From the NCBI RefSeq assembly GCF_900110185.1, contig NZ_FOCT01000002.1:343577-407576 (forward strand): DNA of 64,000 nucleotides. Reading direction: 5' to 3'. The notes beneath the pieces are model-generated. The model was not told where the DNA came from and did no database searches. It saw only the letters and a list, made by a program, of their open reading frames with translations. This DNA comes from Nitrosospira multiformis (GTDB taxonomy: Bacteria; Pseudomonadota; Gammaproteobacteria; Burkholderiales; Nitrosomonadaceae). Positions 1 through 9,861 of this stretch are shown here, piece by piece (the stretch's first letter is position 1; the number at the start of each line of letters is the position of its first letter). Position numbers and translations under genes: made by a program.

Positions 1-677
1 CATGCGGTAAGTGTCGTAGTGATTTCGCCTAGCTCCTTGGCCCGTTGTCGCGCTGTCAGGCAGGGCAGCAACAATTCCTCAACCTGACGCAGAACCTTTT
101 CGAGTTTTACAGTAGGCACTCTGATTGTTGCAGATGCATGGCTCGAAGTAGAGGTCCGCAAATATGCACTTACATCGGCACGGGTTACGGATGATTCATC
201 AGGGGGAAGCAAAGATAAAGGTGATGCGGCCTGCGATAAGGAGGAGCCCGTACGCCCTTCTTTTATGGGACTTTTCAGCGTTTCATCGAGCTGTCGGGTT
301 ACTGTAGTCAGCAACAGCTTTTGCCGCTCAGCCATGCTGCCCTCTCCTGAAACGAGCGTTCCCAAGGCATCGACCGTCCTAAGCAGCCGATCGATGAGCG
401 ATGACGATACGGCAAGGCTTTTATCTTTCAGTGCGGAGAATACATTTTCCAGAGAACGGCAGGTCTCCTCGACTTGGGCAAAATTGACTGCTCGTGCTGC
501 ACCTTTGAGACTATGTGCGCACCGCAACATGTTCTCAATGATATCGAACGCCGGGGTATCTACAGATTTTCCCTCCAGGACGAGCAGTCCCGACGATATA
601 TCCTTCAGATGGGCCTCTGCCTCGATGCGAAACATTGCAAGGAGCCTTTCCAGAAGTACATCCCTTTTGTCAGGCAT
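1..677 (-). CDS. CheA-type chemotaxis histidine kinase, N-terminal part (cut by window edge)
   Basis: About 225 residues are visible and the frame stays open to the window edge. The N-terminal Hpt domain carries the phosphoacceptor motif AHSLKGAAR, with the histidine near residue 55. A linker follows, then a segment (VRQVEELL..LTARQRAKEL) like the start of the CheA P3 dimerisation region. The start ATG overlaps the end of the upstream MCP gene by 8 bases (ATGCCTGA), so translation is probably coupled. The kinase, CheW-like and any receiver domains lie outside the window. In this gene order a CheA-receiver hybrid (WspE-like) would be expected, but that part cannot be seen. Confidence 0.85.
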   Translation of the reverse strand, partial: MPDKRDVLLERLLAMFRIEAEAHLKDISSGLLVLEGKSVDTPAFDIIENMLRCAHSLKGAARAVNFAQVEETCRSLENVFSALKDKSLAVSSSLIDRLLRTVDALGTLVSGEGSMAERQKLLLTTVTRQLDETLKSPIKEGRTGSSLSQAASPLSLLPPDESSVTRADVSAYLRTSTSSHASATIRVPTVKLEKVLRQVEELLLPCLTARQRAKELGEITTTLTA

Positions 678-2163
678 GGACTTTTTCCACTTCCTTTACG
701 AAATAGTCTTTCTTGCTGCCTACGAGGACACTCAACTTATTCCCCATCTCATACAAGCCTTGTGCCGCTGATTCTGCCTGCCTGGTCCCTGCCACGTTCT
801 GCTCGCTCGCCTGCTGGATATTAGTCATGGCCATCGCCACCTGGTCCATGCCGACCATTTGTTGCTTGCTTGATGCCGCAATCTGGGTAGCTGCTTGTGC
901 TGCCTCACTGATGCTGGTGGATAGTAGGCGGATTGCTTCACCCGTCTCGGTGGATTGCCTGACCCCCGCCTCTACCGCTTTATTGCCTTGCTCAGTGGCG
1001 AGTACCGCAGCATTAGTCGCTTTCTGAATATCACCTAGAATGTTTCGCACCTGGGCAGTGGCTTGTCTGGATTGATCCGCCAGACTTCTTATCTCCCGAG
1101 CAACTACGCCAAAACTCTTACCTTGTTCCCCAGCCCGCGTCGCCTCGATAGCGGCATTCACGGCCAACAAATTGGATTGCTCAGCCAGGTCATTGACTGT
1201 GGCAATGATCTCACCGATGGCATGCCCCTGCTTGGAGAGCTGCATAATGCTCTCAGCTATGGATTCCATCTGCTCCTGGATTCGATTCATTCCACTAATA
1301 ACCTCCTCCACCGATTTGCGTCCAGCCTCGGAGATATTGGAAACTTTCTGCGCACTGTCTGATACATATTTAGCTTTCTGGCTCGTAGTCAATGCGGTTT
1401 GCTTGACCTCTTCCACGGTGGCGGTCGTCTCGCTTACTGCGGCTGCGGTCTCGGCTGCGCCAGCGGCAACCTGGGAAGTGGTGGAAAGAATCTCTGCTGA
1501 AGACGACGCAAGTTGGGCGATGTTCTCCCGGAGCCGTCCGGTAATCATGCGGCTCAGGCGAATGCCGATTGTTAGTCCAACTAAAACAGTAAATAAAGAA
1601 ACGGCCACCAACGCAGTGGTATAAGACCTCACTTTCTCCATCGCTTCAGTTTTTCTACTTTCCAGAATTGCAGATTGTTTCTCATAGAAACGCTTGGCTT
1701 TATCTATAAATGCAAGGCTGAGCGGACGGAACGTATTAATTACGAAGGCGAGCGCTTCCTCGGGTTTTTGCTCAAACGAGAGTCGGACGGCTTGTTGCTG
1801 GGCCCCGTCCAATTGTTGGTGCAGGGATTCGAGCTCGTTGAGTAGGCTATCCCCCTTGTTTCCACTCATTAGCTGTCGAATTTTTTCGAGGATTTCCTTG
1901 AACTGGCGATCATTGTCTTGCAGGAGCGCCTGGTTGGTCTTCTGCAGCTCCGGATAAAGCAAAATACCCCGAACGTAGGTTTGTTGCGCAAGCCCCGCAA
2001 TCCGCAATTCATTCGCGCTCTCCATCAGTCGCTCGTCTACGCGAAGAAAATGATCGTAGGTCGCCTGTGTCTGGCTAAGCGCATAGAATGCGACAGCGGT
2101 GGAGAGTGCAAGAAGCGCCAGTATGATGGAATACCCTCCAATTATCTTTTCACTGATGGTCAT
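670..2163 (-). CDS. Methyl-accepting chemotaxis protein, WspA-like position
   Basis: This 497-residue inner-membrane receptor has one membrane segment at about 8-29, a helical periplasmic sensor of about 150 residues (four-helix-bundle type), a second membrane segment at about 181-203, and a long signalling coiled coil. The conserved hairpin tip (EIIATVNDLAEQSNLLAVNA, then AIEATRAGEQGKSFGVVA) spans about 317-368. The usual HAMP linker of about 50 residues after the second membrane segment looks absent or very short, because the signalling helices begin within about ten residues. It is the fourth gene of a minus-strand chemosensory operon and overlaps cheA. The ligand is not deducible. Confidence 0.93.
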   Translation of the reverse strand: MTISEKIIGGYSIILALLALSTAVAFYALSQTQATYDHFLRVDERLMESANELRIAGLAQQTYVRGILLYPELQKTNQALLQDNDRQFKEILEKIRQLMSGNKGDSLLNELESLHQQLDGAQQQAVRLSFEQKPEEALAFVINTFRPLSLAFIDKAKRFYEKQSAILESRKTEAMEKVRSYTTALVAVSLFTVLVGLTIGIRLSRMITGRLRENIAQLASSSAEILSTTSQVAAGAAETAAAVSETTATVEEVKQTALTTSQKAKYVSDSAQKVSNISEAGRKSVEEVISGMNRIQEQMESIAESIMQLSKQGHAIGEIIATVNDLAEQSNLLAVNAAIEATRAGEQGKSFGVVAREIRSLADQSRQATAQVRNILGDIQKATNAAVLATEQGNKAVEAGVRQSTETGEAIRLLSTSISEAAQAATQIAASSKQQMVGMDQVAMAMTNIQQASEQNVAGTRQAESAAQGLYEMGNKLSVLVGSKKDYFVKEVEKVHA

Positions 2164-2227
2164 GCTGTCCTTTCAAAACTTCGTTTCGTCATTTAAATTC
2201 AGCGTCTTCACCCATTTCGATACTTCT

Positions 2228-2839
2228 CTACTCGGCTACTTGCTCATCTACAACGATGCTTTCATCCATGAGAAGATTTTCCGCATCAAGAACCACTAGT
2301 CGCTCCGGGGTTATTCCCTTGAGGTATTTCTTACGAATGCCCATAAGAGTGGGTAAAGATGACTGAATGTCGGTTGCCAAGATAGACCGGGCGCCAAGGA
2401 CTTCGTCCACCAGAATGCCGAACGTCATTTTTCCCGACTGCAGTACGATAACTTTGTTGCGTCCACGCAACTCCTTCTCCGGCACTTCGAAAAACTTCTT
2501 CAGGTCAATGACCGGCAGGATCTCCCCGCGCAGGGTAACAATGCCGCGAATAAAGCCAGGGGTGCAGGGCAGCGGTGTGATGTCCTCAACCTCGGCGACC
2601 TGAGTGACATAGCACGATTCGAGGGCGTAGCGTTCACAACCAAGAATAAATTCCACGATTTCAATGTCTTCATTCCGTACCTCTTGAGCCGGTAACTCCT
2701 GAGCCAGGGCCAATGCCCTCAATTGCAAGATCTGCTGAATTTTTTCATTGGAAGGCATCCAAGTGCTGTCCACTGTTGCACGAGGAGAATTCCCGGAAGC
2801 CACTTTCCTTTTTTGAAACCCTAAGGTTCTAGTTGTCAT
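2228..2839 (-). CDS. CheW-like coupling protein (second copy, WspD-like)
   Basis: This 203-residue protein has a CheW domain in its C-terminal two thirds. The typical features are FILGCERYALESCYVTQV, the PLPCTPGFIRGIVTLRGEILPVIDLKKFF core and a closing region with LVDEVLGA. The first 50 or so residues are a charged extension, which separates it from the shorter CheW at 4337-4813. It should couple the downstream receptor to CheA. It lies 15 bases after cheR and 64 bases before the MCP gene. Two CheW proteins around a CheR-TPR protein is the arrangement of Wsp-type operons (WspB, WspC, WspD). Confidence 0.9.
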   Translation of the reverse strand: MTTRTLGFQKRKVASGNSPRATVDSTWMPSNEKIQQILQLRALALAQELPAQEVRNEDIEIVEFILGCERYALESCYVTQVAEVEDITPLPCTPGFIRGIVTLRGEILPVIDLKKFFEVPEKELRGRNKVIVLQSGKMTFGILVDEVLGARSILATDIQSSLPTLMGIRKKYLKGITPERLVVLDAENLLMDESIVVDEQVAE

Positions 2840-2854
2840 GTGATGCCCTACTCT

Positions 2855-4333
2855 TTATTTCCGATGATTGAGTGAATCGCATGTCCTTATAGAGGTAATG
2901 ACATGAGTGAGGTCTCCGGCGGTCAGACCGCCTGAGTCCGGGAGAATGTCGTTGGATGAATATCCATTCAACAGCGATAGTGCATTATCAAAATGACGTT
3001 CTGCTTCCCGGCTTTTGCCCTGCGTCAGACAGAGGCCACCCAAAGCAAAATGGGCAAGCACAAGATCAGGATCAAGATATAGCGTATTCATCAGGCACCG
3101 CATTGCTTCCTTGGCCTGCCCCAGCTCCTGGCGAATCGTTGCCAGGAGATAGTAAGCCGCAGGGTTCAGTTTGTTAGCGGAAATTGCTTCCTCGCACTGT
3201 TTTACAGCCCTGGTGAGGTCGCCTCGATCGGCATAGCGGCGGGCTTCGTGATAAAGCGTATTGGACCGCTCTTGATTCGCTGATTGGCTTGCAACATCTT
3301 GCACGCTTGTTAATTGAGTGAAGGGGCTTGATGCCACCGGCAATATTTGCGGTTCCATGCTTTCGAGCGAAAGGGGCATTTCCCAGCTCTGCAGACTGGG
3401 GGGCGGCACTGAAGCTACCTTGTAGAAGGCATCCGATGACGGACCAAAGGAGAAGTAATTGTCCTTTCCATGCCCGTCGTGACTGTCAATCTTCTGATAG
3501 AGGCCCGTTCCGGAAACGGTATGAAGTCGGAACTGCGGAAACGAGTCACCAGACATTTCCACCGGACTCACAATGAGCCATCCGTAGTCGACTAGAGATC
3601 GATGAAAGCCCTGTCCAATCCTTTTAACTGCCGGAGAGCTGAAATACATCAGGACATTTCGGCAGAAGATGACGTCCACGGCGCGGGTGGCATTGGCCGG
3701 CGATGCATACACATCCTCGGCCAGATTTAGATTGGAGAACGTTACTCTTTTACGGATATGCGGCACTATCTCGAATAGGCCGTTTTTTTTTCGTTTAAAG
3801 TAACGCTCTTTAATCCAATCCGGGGTCCCCCGAAAAGCCCACTCTCTATATAGGCCCTCGGCTGCTCGATCCAGGAATACCGGATTAATGTCTGTTGCAA
3901 GGATTGTCGCATTCCATTCCTCCCCATGCTTCTTGAACAATCGATCAAGGAGTATGGCAATCGAATAGGGCTCTTCGCCCGTGCAACAGCCCGCACTCCA
4001 AATGCGCAGTTGGCGATTGTTTTCTTTGCATTTCCGTATCAGTTCCGGAAGAATACTTTGTTCAAGTACGTCCAGGCATTTCTGCTCCCGGAAGAAGTAG
4101 GTCTCCCCGACAGTAAGGCGGCAAGCAAGTATTTCGATCTGTCTGCGGGTCAGGGAAGTGGAAAGGAGGTGACGGGCAGCTGTTTCAGTGTCCGGCATGT
4201 CAAGCTCGGGTGCGGCAGCCGCAATTGCGCGCTCGAGGTCACCCCAACGCTTTTGCGGATAATACAAGCCCATCTTCATCGCTATTAAATCACTTAGCTG
4301 CGAGACCAGCACATGAGGAAGGGTGATTTGCAT
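2855..4333 (-). CDS. CheR-type receptor methyltransferase with C-terminal TPR repeats
   Basis: The 492-residue protein has a CheR methyltransferase domain at about 10-275. It contains the SAM-binding motif WSAGCCTGEEPYS (112-124), ATDIN (146-150) and FCRNVLMYF (223-231). After a linker of about 80 residues come two or three TPR repeats (about 356-455, for example AVKQCEEAISANKLNPAAYY). It should methylate glutamates in the cytoplasmic helices of the neighbouring receptor. CheR with TPRs is typical of WspC/FrzF-like systems rather than the flagellar CheR. It starts 3 bases after the upstream cheW, so the two are tightly linked. Confidence 0.93.
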   Translation of the reverse strand: MQITLPHVLVSQLSDLIAMKMGLYYPQKRWGDLERAIAAAAPELDMPDTETAARHLLSTSLTRRQIEILACRLTVGETYFFREQKCLDVLEQSILPELIRKCKENNRQLRIWSAGCCTGEEPYSIAILLDRLFKKHGEEWNATILATDINPVFLDRAAEGLYREWAFRGTPDWIKERYFKRKKNGLFEIVPHIRKRVTFSNLNLAEDVYASPANATRAVDVIFCRNVLMYFSSPAVKRIGQGFHRSLVDYGWLIVSPVEMSGDSFPQFRLHTVSGTGLYQKIDSHDGHGKDNYFSFGPSSDAFYKVASVPPPSLQSWEMPLSLESMEPQILPVASSPFTQLTSVQDVASQSANQERSNTLYHEARRYADRGDLTRAVKQCEEAISANKLNPAAYYLLATIRQELGQAKEAMRCLMNTLYLDPDLVLAHFALGGLCLTQGKSREAERHFDNALSLLNGYSSNDILPDSGGLTAGDLTHVITSIRTCDSLNHRK

Positions 4334-4336
4334 GCC

Positions 4337-4813
4337 CTATGAGGTACTAAGTGCCAAATCCAAGGACTTTTCTTCTTCTAATGAAAGGAATTCGTCAAGA
4401 TTCTGGATAAGGATCAATCCATCCTGAAATTTGATGACTCCCTTTAAGTACTTGAGGGGAGGAAAGAATTCGGCTGTTGGAACCACACATTGTTCCAGGC
4501 ATTCCTCAACTCCCATCACTGAATTTACCGCCAGCCCCACAACACGGGTCGTCGTATGGGCGAAAATCAGCCAGTCAGTCAGCAAAATTTCGCGCTTTGG
4601 AAGATCAAACCGTTGACGAATGTCCACGATAGGGACAACTTTGCCGCGAAGATTAACTACGCCAAGCACAATCTCCGGCGCCCCGGGTAGCGGCGTTATA
4701 TAAACCATGCGTGCGACGCCCTCCACCGCAGGCAAATGCAAGGAGTACCGCTGATCATCCAGGAAAAAAACCAAATAATGATTTCCGACCCTTACTGTGG
4801 TATCAAACTTCAT
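4337..4813 (-). CDS. CheW-like coupling protein (first copy, WspB-like)
   Basis: A single CheW domain fills this 158-residue protein: YLVFFLDDQRYSLHLPAVEGV, then ITPLPGAPEIVLGVVNLRGK and VVPIVDIRQRF, then AVNSVMGVEE. It is the first gene of the minus-strand chemosensory operon, so the operon promoter should lie just upstream of 4813. It is probably a scaffold between receptor and CheA. Only 3 bases separate it from the cheR-type gene. Confidence 0.92.
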   Translation of the reverse strand: MKFDTTVRVGNHYLVFFLDDQRYSLHLPAVEGVARMVYITPLPGAPEIVLGVVNLRGKVVPIVDIRQRFDLPKREILLTDWLIFAHTTTRVVGLAVNSVMGVEECLEQCVVPTAEFFPPLKYLKGVIKFQDGLILIQNLDEFLSLEEEKSLDLALSTS

Positions 4814-5362
4814 GATCGATATAAATTGTTATAGTGATGGAGCGCCTCAGCAAGCACCATCTTCTCACCGAGTGGGAGTAAAGGAATAAGATGCCAGGAC
4901 AGACAAAGCCAGGTAACTCTTCGGAGCAGTCATAGTCCGCGCCTAAGAGTTGGATTTTCGATATTGTCCGCCCTTCTATCGCGGGTACCTGGGCGACAAG
5001 CCGAGAAAACTCGAAAACCCGGTTACATTGAATTATTCCGCTTTTACTATCGGCCTTGCACTGCTGGAAACAGCAGGTCTAGTTATCACTGCCAGCTTTT
5101 TAAAGAAATACTTTCTGTATTCACGTGAGTTAATAAACATATGAGACTACAGAATGAGTACTTTTGCACCTGTAAAATCTTACAGGTGCAAATAGCTTTA
5201 CCTCTTTTCACGCCAAAGCCATGATGTAAATGTCAGCCAATCTGCTGGCATCGAAAGCCAGCGAACGATTGACAGCACAAATAGTCATTTCCGTGCCACC
5301 TATAATCTTTGCAGCTATTAACTTCTCTCTTTTAAAGTCTTTCCTATTTTTCGTAAATCTGA
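4814..5362. other. Divergent intergenic region, 549 bases
   Basis: This separates the chemosensory operon (minus) from the GGDEF-EAL gene (plus) and should hold both promoters. Its clearest element is a perfect 13-base inverted repeat at 5163-5192. A 64-codon open frame at 4950-5144 has no recognisable features and is not called as a gene. Confidence 0.6.
5163..5192. repeat. Perfect 13-base inverted repeat with a 4-base loop
   Basis: The arms TTTGCACCTGTAA (5163-5175) and TTACAGGTGCAAA (5180-5192) are exact reverse complements around AATC. No T-run follows on either strand, so a simple intrinsic terminator is unlikely. It lies 170 bases upstream of the GGDEF-EAL start and could be an operator for either divergent transcript or a structured RNA element. 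Function is not known. Confidence 0.7.
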
Positions 5363-8218
5363 ATGGAGCCGAAGGTAATAACAACAGATTTTGGCAAGCT
5401 TGTTCTTGATGAAATGCCTGGCGGCGCAATTGTTACCACCGCCGATGGCGTTGTCGTTTATTGGAACAAGGGCGCGCAATCGATATTTGGCTATACGGCG
5501 GCGGAAGCCTTGCAAAGGAGGCTTACTGAACTCGTCGGTGCCCCTGATCATCGATCCAAGATCAACCAGAGCCTGAGAAATATGCACGAGGCAAGGGCTT
5601 CAGTGGACGAGATCTTATGTCGCAAAAAAGACGGCTTGCTGGTCTATGTAAACATGTCATTCAAAGTCTTGTCGCAGGATCAGCGCCAGGATGGCTACGT
5701 CCTGATTACAAGTACGGATATCACGCATATCAAAGCGTTGCGCGATGCCAAGCTGATCAATACCAAATTCGGCAATTTGCTCGATTCAATACCAGATGGA
5801 ATAGTCATAGTGAACTCGACAGGACGGATAGTCCTGATCAACACGCAAACGGAGAAACTGTTCGGATATAGCGCAGACGAACTTCGCGCCCAGCCCGTGG
5901 AAATGCTGCTGCCCCCCCGCAAGCGCGGCCTCCATTCGGGAGAACGCGCCGCTTACTTTACCCATCCGCATATCCGAATGGTCGCCGCCGACTGGGAGCT
6001 ATACGGGTTTCGCAAGGACGGCACCGAATTTCCAGTGGAAATCAGCTTGAGTCCCATTGAAACGGATGAGGCTAGGTTTAGCATAAGTGCAATCCGCGAT
6101 ATCAGCGATCGAAAAAAAGCGGAGCAGAAATTTCGCGGACTGCTGGAAGCGGCACCCGATGCGATCGTCATTGTGAATCGCAATGGCGAAATCGTGCTGG
6201 TGAATTCCCAAACCGAAAAATTGTTTGACTACCAGCGAGAACAGTTGCTCGGTAAAAAGATGGAGATGCTTATTCCACCCCGTTACCGCTCAAAACATCC
6301 GGGGTTTCGGGAAGATTTTTTCCGTGCACCCCGCACGCGTCCAATGGGTATCGGACTCGAGCTCTACGGCCTGCGCCGCGATGGCACTGAATTTCCTGTT
6401 GAAATCAGTCTTAGTCCCATTGAAACCGAGGAAGGAATCCTGGTATCCAGCGCCATCCGCGATATCACCGAGCGCAAGCGTACCAAGGAAATCCAAACCC
6501 AACTCAGACGGGATCTCACTGAGCGTGAAATAGCGGAAAAAGCGCTTTTTGAAGAAAAGGAACTCCTGCGCGTTACCTTGAGCTGTATTGGTGACGCCGT
6601 TATCACAACGGATACCGAAGGGAGCGTTACCTATCTGAATCCGGTTGCAGAAGCTATGGCTGGCTGTAGTTCCGATGACGCAAAGGGTTTGCCTCTTCAA
6701 GACGTATTTCAAATCATCCATGCAGAAACCAACAAGCTGGCACCCAGTCCGGTCGAAAGGGTTTTAAGGAACAAGGAGACCGTAAGCCTCAATTCCCATG
6801 CGTTGCTCATACGGCGAGACGGCCAAACCTTTCCGATCGAAGACTCGGCCGCGCCCATTCGAGACCAAAATGGTTCAATTATCGGCGTCGTGCTGGTATT
6901 CCGCGATGTCAGCCATGCACAGAAGATGGCGATGGAAATGCGCTATCAGGCGACGCACGACGCCTTGACGGGGCTGATCAACAGGCATGAATTCGAGCGG
7001 CGCCTGAAACAGGTCCTGGAGCGCGATAAAGAGGCTGACGAGCATACTCTGCTTTATCTTGATCTCGATCAATTCAAGATCGTAAACGATACTTGTGGTC
7101 ACCTTGCAGGGGATGAGTTGCTGAAACAACTCACCGCCCTCCTGCAAGCAAAGTTGCGAAAGGATGATACTTTGGCGCGCCTGGGAGGAGATGAATTCGG
7201 CTTATTGCTTGAAAGATGTCCAAGGGGACCGGCATTTCGCGTGGCTGAAGTGCTGCGGCAAACCGTGCAGGAGTTCCGTTTCGTCTGGGAAGAGCGGGTG
7301 TTCTCGCTTGGGATAAGCATCGGCCTGGCTACTTTCTCCGGTGGCGAGCAAACTTTCTCGGACGTTTTACGTATGGCAGACACGGCTTGCTTCCTTGCCA
7401 AGGATAAGGGGCGTAACCGTGTTCAACTCTATGCTTCTGATGACAAGAACCTCGAGAAACGCCGTGGCGAGATGGGATGGGTGGAACGCCTGCACAAAGC
7501 TCTCGACAAGCAGCGGTTCGTACTGTATTCACAGAAAATATTGCCCCTTTCCGCACCTTCAAGCGCTAACCACTACGAGATACTGCTGCGAATGAAAGGA
7601 GAAAATGGCGAGCTAGTACCTCCCATGGCCTTCATCCCCGCGGCGGAGCGCTATGGCCTCATGCCTCAACTCGACAGATGGGTAATCACCAATGCCCTTG
7701 CCCAATACGCTTCATATCGCTCACAAGGCACAAAAGACACCTGCACTATCAATCTCTCAGGCGCATCTATTTGCGATGAGCATTTATACGATTTCGTGGT
7801 GGACCAATTCAAGCAATCTCAGGTTGATCCTGCCGGGATCTGTTTCGAGATTACGGAAACTGTGGCAATCGCAAACCTTACTCAGGCTGCCGCATTGATC
7901 CGCAAGCTAAAGGAGCTCGGCTGCCGCTTCTCCCTTGACGACTTCGGCAGCGGAATGTCCTCCTTTACTTACCTCAAGCACTTGCTTGTAGACTATTTAA
8001 AAATCGATGGAGCATTCATCAAGGGCATGCTCAATGATCCTATTGACCATGCTATGGTTGAGGCGATTAATCATATAGGCCATGTAATGAAAATCCAGAC
8101 GATAGCGGAATGGGTAGAGGAAGAGTCTTTTCTTGAGGCGCTGCGAAAGATAGGTGTTGACTATGCCCAAGGGTATGCGATTGAAGAGCCGCGCCCAGCC
8201 ATAATGCTTTGCCATTGA
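5363..8218 (+). CDS. PAS(x4)-GGDEF-EAL cyclic-di-GMP turnover protein
   Basis: The 951-residue soluble protein has four PAS domains (about 12-125, 135-250, 258-372, 400-520), a GGDEF domain (about 525-690) and an EAL domain (about 700-945). GGDEF is intact at 608-612 with an RKDD inhibitory site five residues before it, so diguanylate cyclase activity is expected. In the EAL domain the signature is EIL, but NLSG, EITET, DDFGSG, YLKID and YAQGY are present, so phosphodiesterase activity is plausible. PAS2 and PAS3 are very similar to each other and look like an internal duplication. There is no membrane segment. No clear Shine-Dalgarno precedes the chosen ATG. It stands divergent to a Wsp-like operon, which suggests shared signalling. 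Confidence 0.95.
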   Translation: MEPKVITTDFGKLVLDEMPGGAIVTTADGVVVYWNKGAQSIFGYTAAEALQRRLTELVGAPDHRSKINQSLRNMHEARASVDEILCRKKDGLLVYVNMSFKVLSQDQRQDGYVLITSTDITHIKALRDAKLINTKFGNLLDSIPDGIVIVNSTGRIVLINTQTEKLFGYSADELRAQPVEMLLPPRKRGLHSGERAAYFTHPHIRMVAADWELYGFRKDGTEFPVEISLSPIETDEARFSISAIRDISDRKKAEQKFRGLLEAAPDAIVIVNRNGEIVLVNSQTEKLFDYQREQLLGKKMEMLIPPRYRSKHPGFREDFFRAPRTRPMGIGLELYGLRRDGTEFPVEISLSPIETEEGILVSSAIRDITERKRTKEIQTQLRRDLTEREIAEKALFEEKELLRVTLSCIGDAVITTDTEGSVTYLNPVAEAMAGCSSDDAKGLPLQDVFQIIHAETNKLAPSPVERVLRNKETVSLNSHALLIRRDGQTFPIEDSAAPIRDQNGSIIGVVLVFRDVSHAQKMAMEMRYQATHDALTGLINRHEFERRLKQVLERDKEADEHTLLYLDLDQFKIVNDTCGHLAGDELLKQLTALLQAKLRKDDTLARLGGDEFGLLLERCPRGPAFRVAEVLRQTVQEFRFVWEERVFSLGISIGLATFSGGEQTFSDVLRMADTACFLAKDKGRNRVQLYASDDKNLEKRRGEMGWVERLHKALDKQRFVLYSQKILPLSAPSSANHYEILLRMKGENGELVPPMAFIPAAERYGLMPQLDRWVITNALAQYASYRSQGTKDTCTINLSGASICDEHLYDFVVDQFKQSQVDPAGICFEITETVAIANLTQAAALIRKLKELGCRFSLDDFGSGMSSFTYLKHLLVDYLKIDGAFIKGMLNDPIDHAMVEAINHIGHVMKIQTIAEWVEEESFLEALRKIGVDYAQGYAIEEPRPAIMLCH

Positions 8219-8507
8219 CTCTTCCCCTCAAACGCTGCGTCCCAGTCGGGTAGAGCTCCAATGCTACAGGTCCTAAATGGCCCCTTATTAAACTCTCTGT
8301 TATTGCTTCCGAGCTTCTGCCGCCTTGAAATCCCCTGACAGCCAGCGCAGACCCGGAAAGGAAAAGAATGCATGAGACGTTTCCATCCTCTCCCCCGATC
8401 GTTGTACTCAGGGGAATTTATTTTCATTTCAGATTTCAAATTGCACTGGAGTATCAAAAAACGAGATCGAGATCTCATAACCAGGATTTATATAGGGGCA
8501 TCTTGAA

Positions 8508-9848
8508 ATGAAAAGGGTTGTAGCTATGGCAGCGGCCTTGGGCATTATTATGGGTGCATATGCAGTGGAGAAAATCACGATACCTGGGCAGGCAACGGAT
8601 TACGTCGTTCTAGGGATGGGGTGCTTCTGGGGTGCGGAGAAGCGCATGGGAGAAATTCCCGGGGTGGTCGACGTGGAAAGCGGTTATGCAGGCGGTGACC
8701 TTCCCGGCGCTGGTTACCAAGACATTTTGAATCATGAAAGAGCGCTTCGTACCGGTAAAACTACAGTGCGCAATCATGCGGAAGTGGTCAAGGTGGTTTT
8801 CGATCCAGACAAGGTAACGCTGGAAACAGTGCTGGGCAAATTCTGGGAGAGCCATGACCCCACTCAGGGCAATCGCCAGGGGAATGATATCGGCAGTAAT
8901 TATCGCAGTGCCATCTATTACCATGACGCGAACCAGAAGGCTGTGGGACTGGCAACCCGGACTGTTTATCAAAAAGCACTGGATGCTGCGGGTTACGGCA
9001 GAATCACCACGGAGATCCTGCCACTCAAGAATTACATCACCGCTGAGGAATATCACCAGAACTACCTGAAAAAGAATCCCGATGGGTATTGCGGCTTGGG
9101 TGGTACTGGAGTGAAATATCCCGGGTCAGTCAGGAAAGTTGCGCAGACGCATACGTCCTCCATCTCTTCCGGCACTTCTGTGGCCTCGACCCCGTCCAAA
9201 ATCGGCGTGGAGGCCCTGAAGAGCGACGATCTGAATCCTGCCCGGCAGCTGGTGGCGTTCGAGGCCGAGCATTGCGAATTTTGCGAGCGCTTCGAAAAAG
9301 ACATAATGAGCCATTGGCAAGCGGAAGTGCCGATTGCCAGGACGTTGAACTCGAATCCGCCCAGCGGTTGGACTCTGGAAAAGCCCTTGTTCGCGGCCCC
9401 CACCATCGTGCTGTTCAAGAACGGTAAGGAGGTTGCTCGCTACACGGGATACAACGGCGAGAAATCCAATTTCTGGAAATGGTTGGGTTTTCAACTGCTG
9501 TCGCCCGAGCAGCAGAAAATCGCCTTCAAGCAAGGTACCGAGCCTCCTTTTACCGCGTCCAATCTTGATGAAAAGCGTCCGGGAAGATTTATCGACCCTG
9601 TCACAGGCGCAACCCTCTTTTACAGCAATACCAAATTTGAAAGTGGAACGGGGTGGCCCAGTTTCTTTGAACCGGTGGAAGGCGCCGTTACCCTGCACGA
9701 AGACAACTCTCACGGCATGAAACGGATTGAAGTACGGAGCGCAAGCTCGGGCATTCATCTCGGCCATCTATTTCATGATGGGCCGCCCCCCAGCCACAAG
9801 CGCTATTGCATCAACGGAAACGTCCTGAAATTTGTCGCGGACCAATGA
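8508..9848 (+). CDS. msrAB: Secreted methionine sulfoxide reductase, MsrA - thioredoxin-like - MsrB fusion
   Basis: The 446-residue protein starts with a signal peptide (about 1-19, cut near AYA), so it should act in the periplasm. MsrA covers about 30-205 with GCFWG (catalytic Cys39) and a resolving Cys195 in GYCGLGGTG. A thioredoxin-like segment (about 235-335) has CEFC at 256-259. MsrB covers about 340-445 with GTGWPSF, HLGHLFHDGP and the catalytic Cys434 in RYCIN. The MsrB zinc CxxC pairs are absent and the cysteine often found before GWPSF is threonine. The middle redox domain may therefore regenerate the catalytic domains. Neisseria PilB has the same three modules with the thioredoxin domain first. 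Confidence 0.92.
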   Translation: MKRVVAMAAALGIIMGAYAVEKITIPGQATDYVVLGMGCFWGAEKRMGEIPGVVDVESGYAGGDLPGAGYQDILNHERALRTGKTTVRNHAEVVKVVFDPDKVTLETVLGKFWESHDPTQGNRQGNDIGSNYRSAIYYHDANQKAVGLATRTVYQKALDAAGYGRITTEILPLKNYITAEEYHQNYLKKNPDGYCGLGGTGVKYPGSVRKVAQTHTSSISSGTSVASTPSKIGVEALKSDDLNPARQLVAFEAEHCEFCERFEKDIMSHWQAEVPIARTLNSNPPSGWTLEKPLFAAPTIVLFKNGKEVARYTGYNGEKSNFWKWLGFQLLSPEQQKIAFKQGTEPPFTASNLDEKRPGRFIDPVTGATLFYSNTKFESGTGWPSFFEPVEGAVTLHEDNSHGMKRIEVRSASSGIHLGHLFHDGPPPSHKRYCINGNVLKFVADQ

Positions 9849-9861
9849 ATCCGAACGAAAC

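Noticed and set aside
4950..5144. 64-codon plus-strand frame in the divergent region before the GGDEF-EAL gene
   Set aside because: No ribosome site, no recognisable features.
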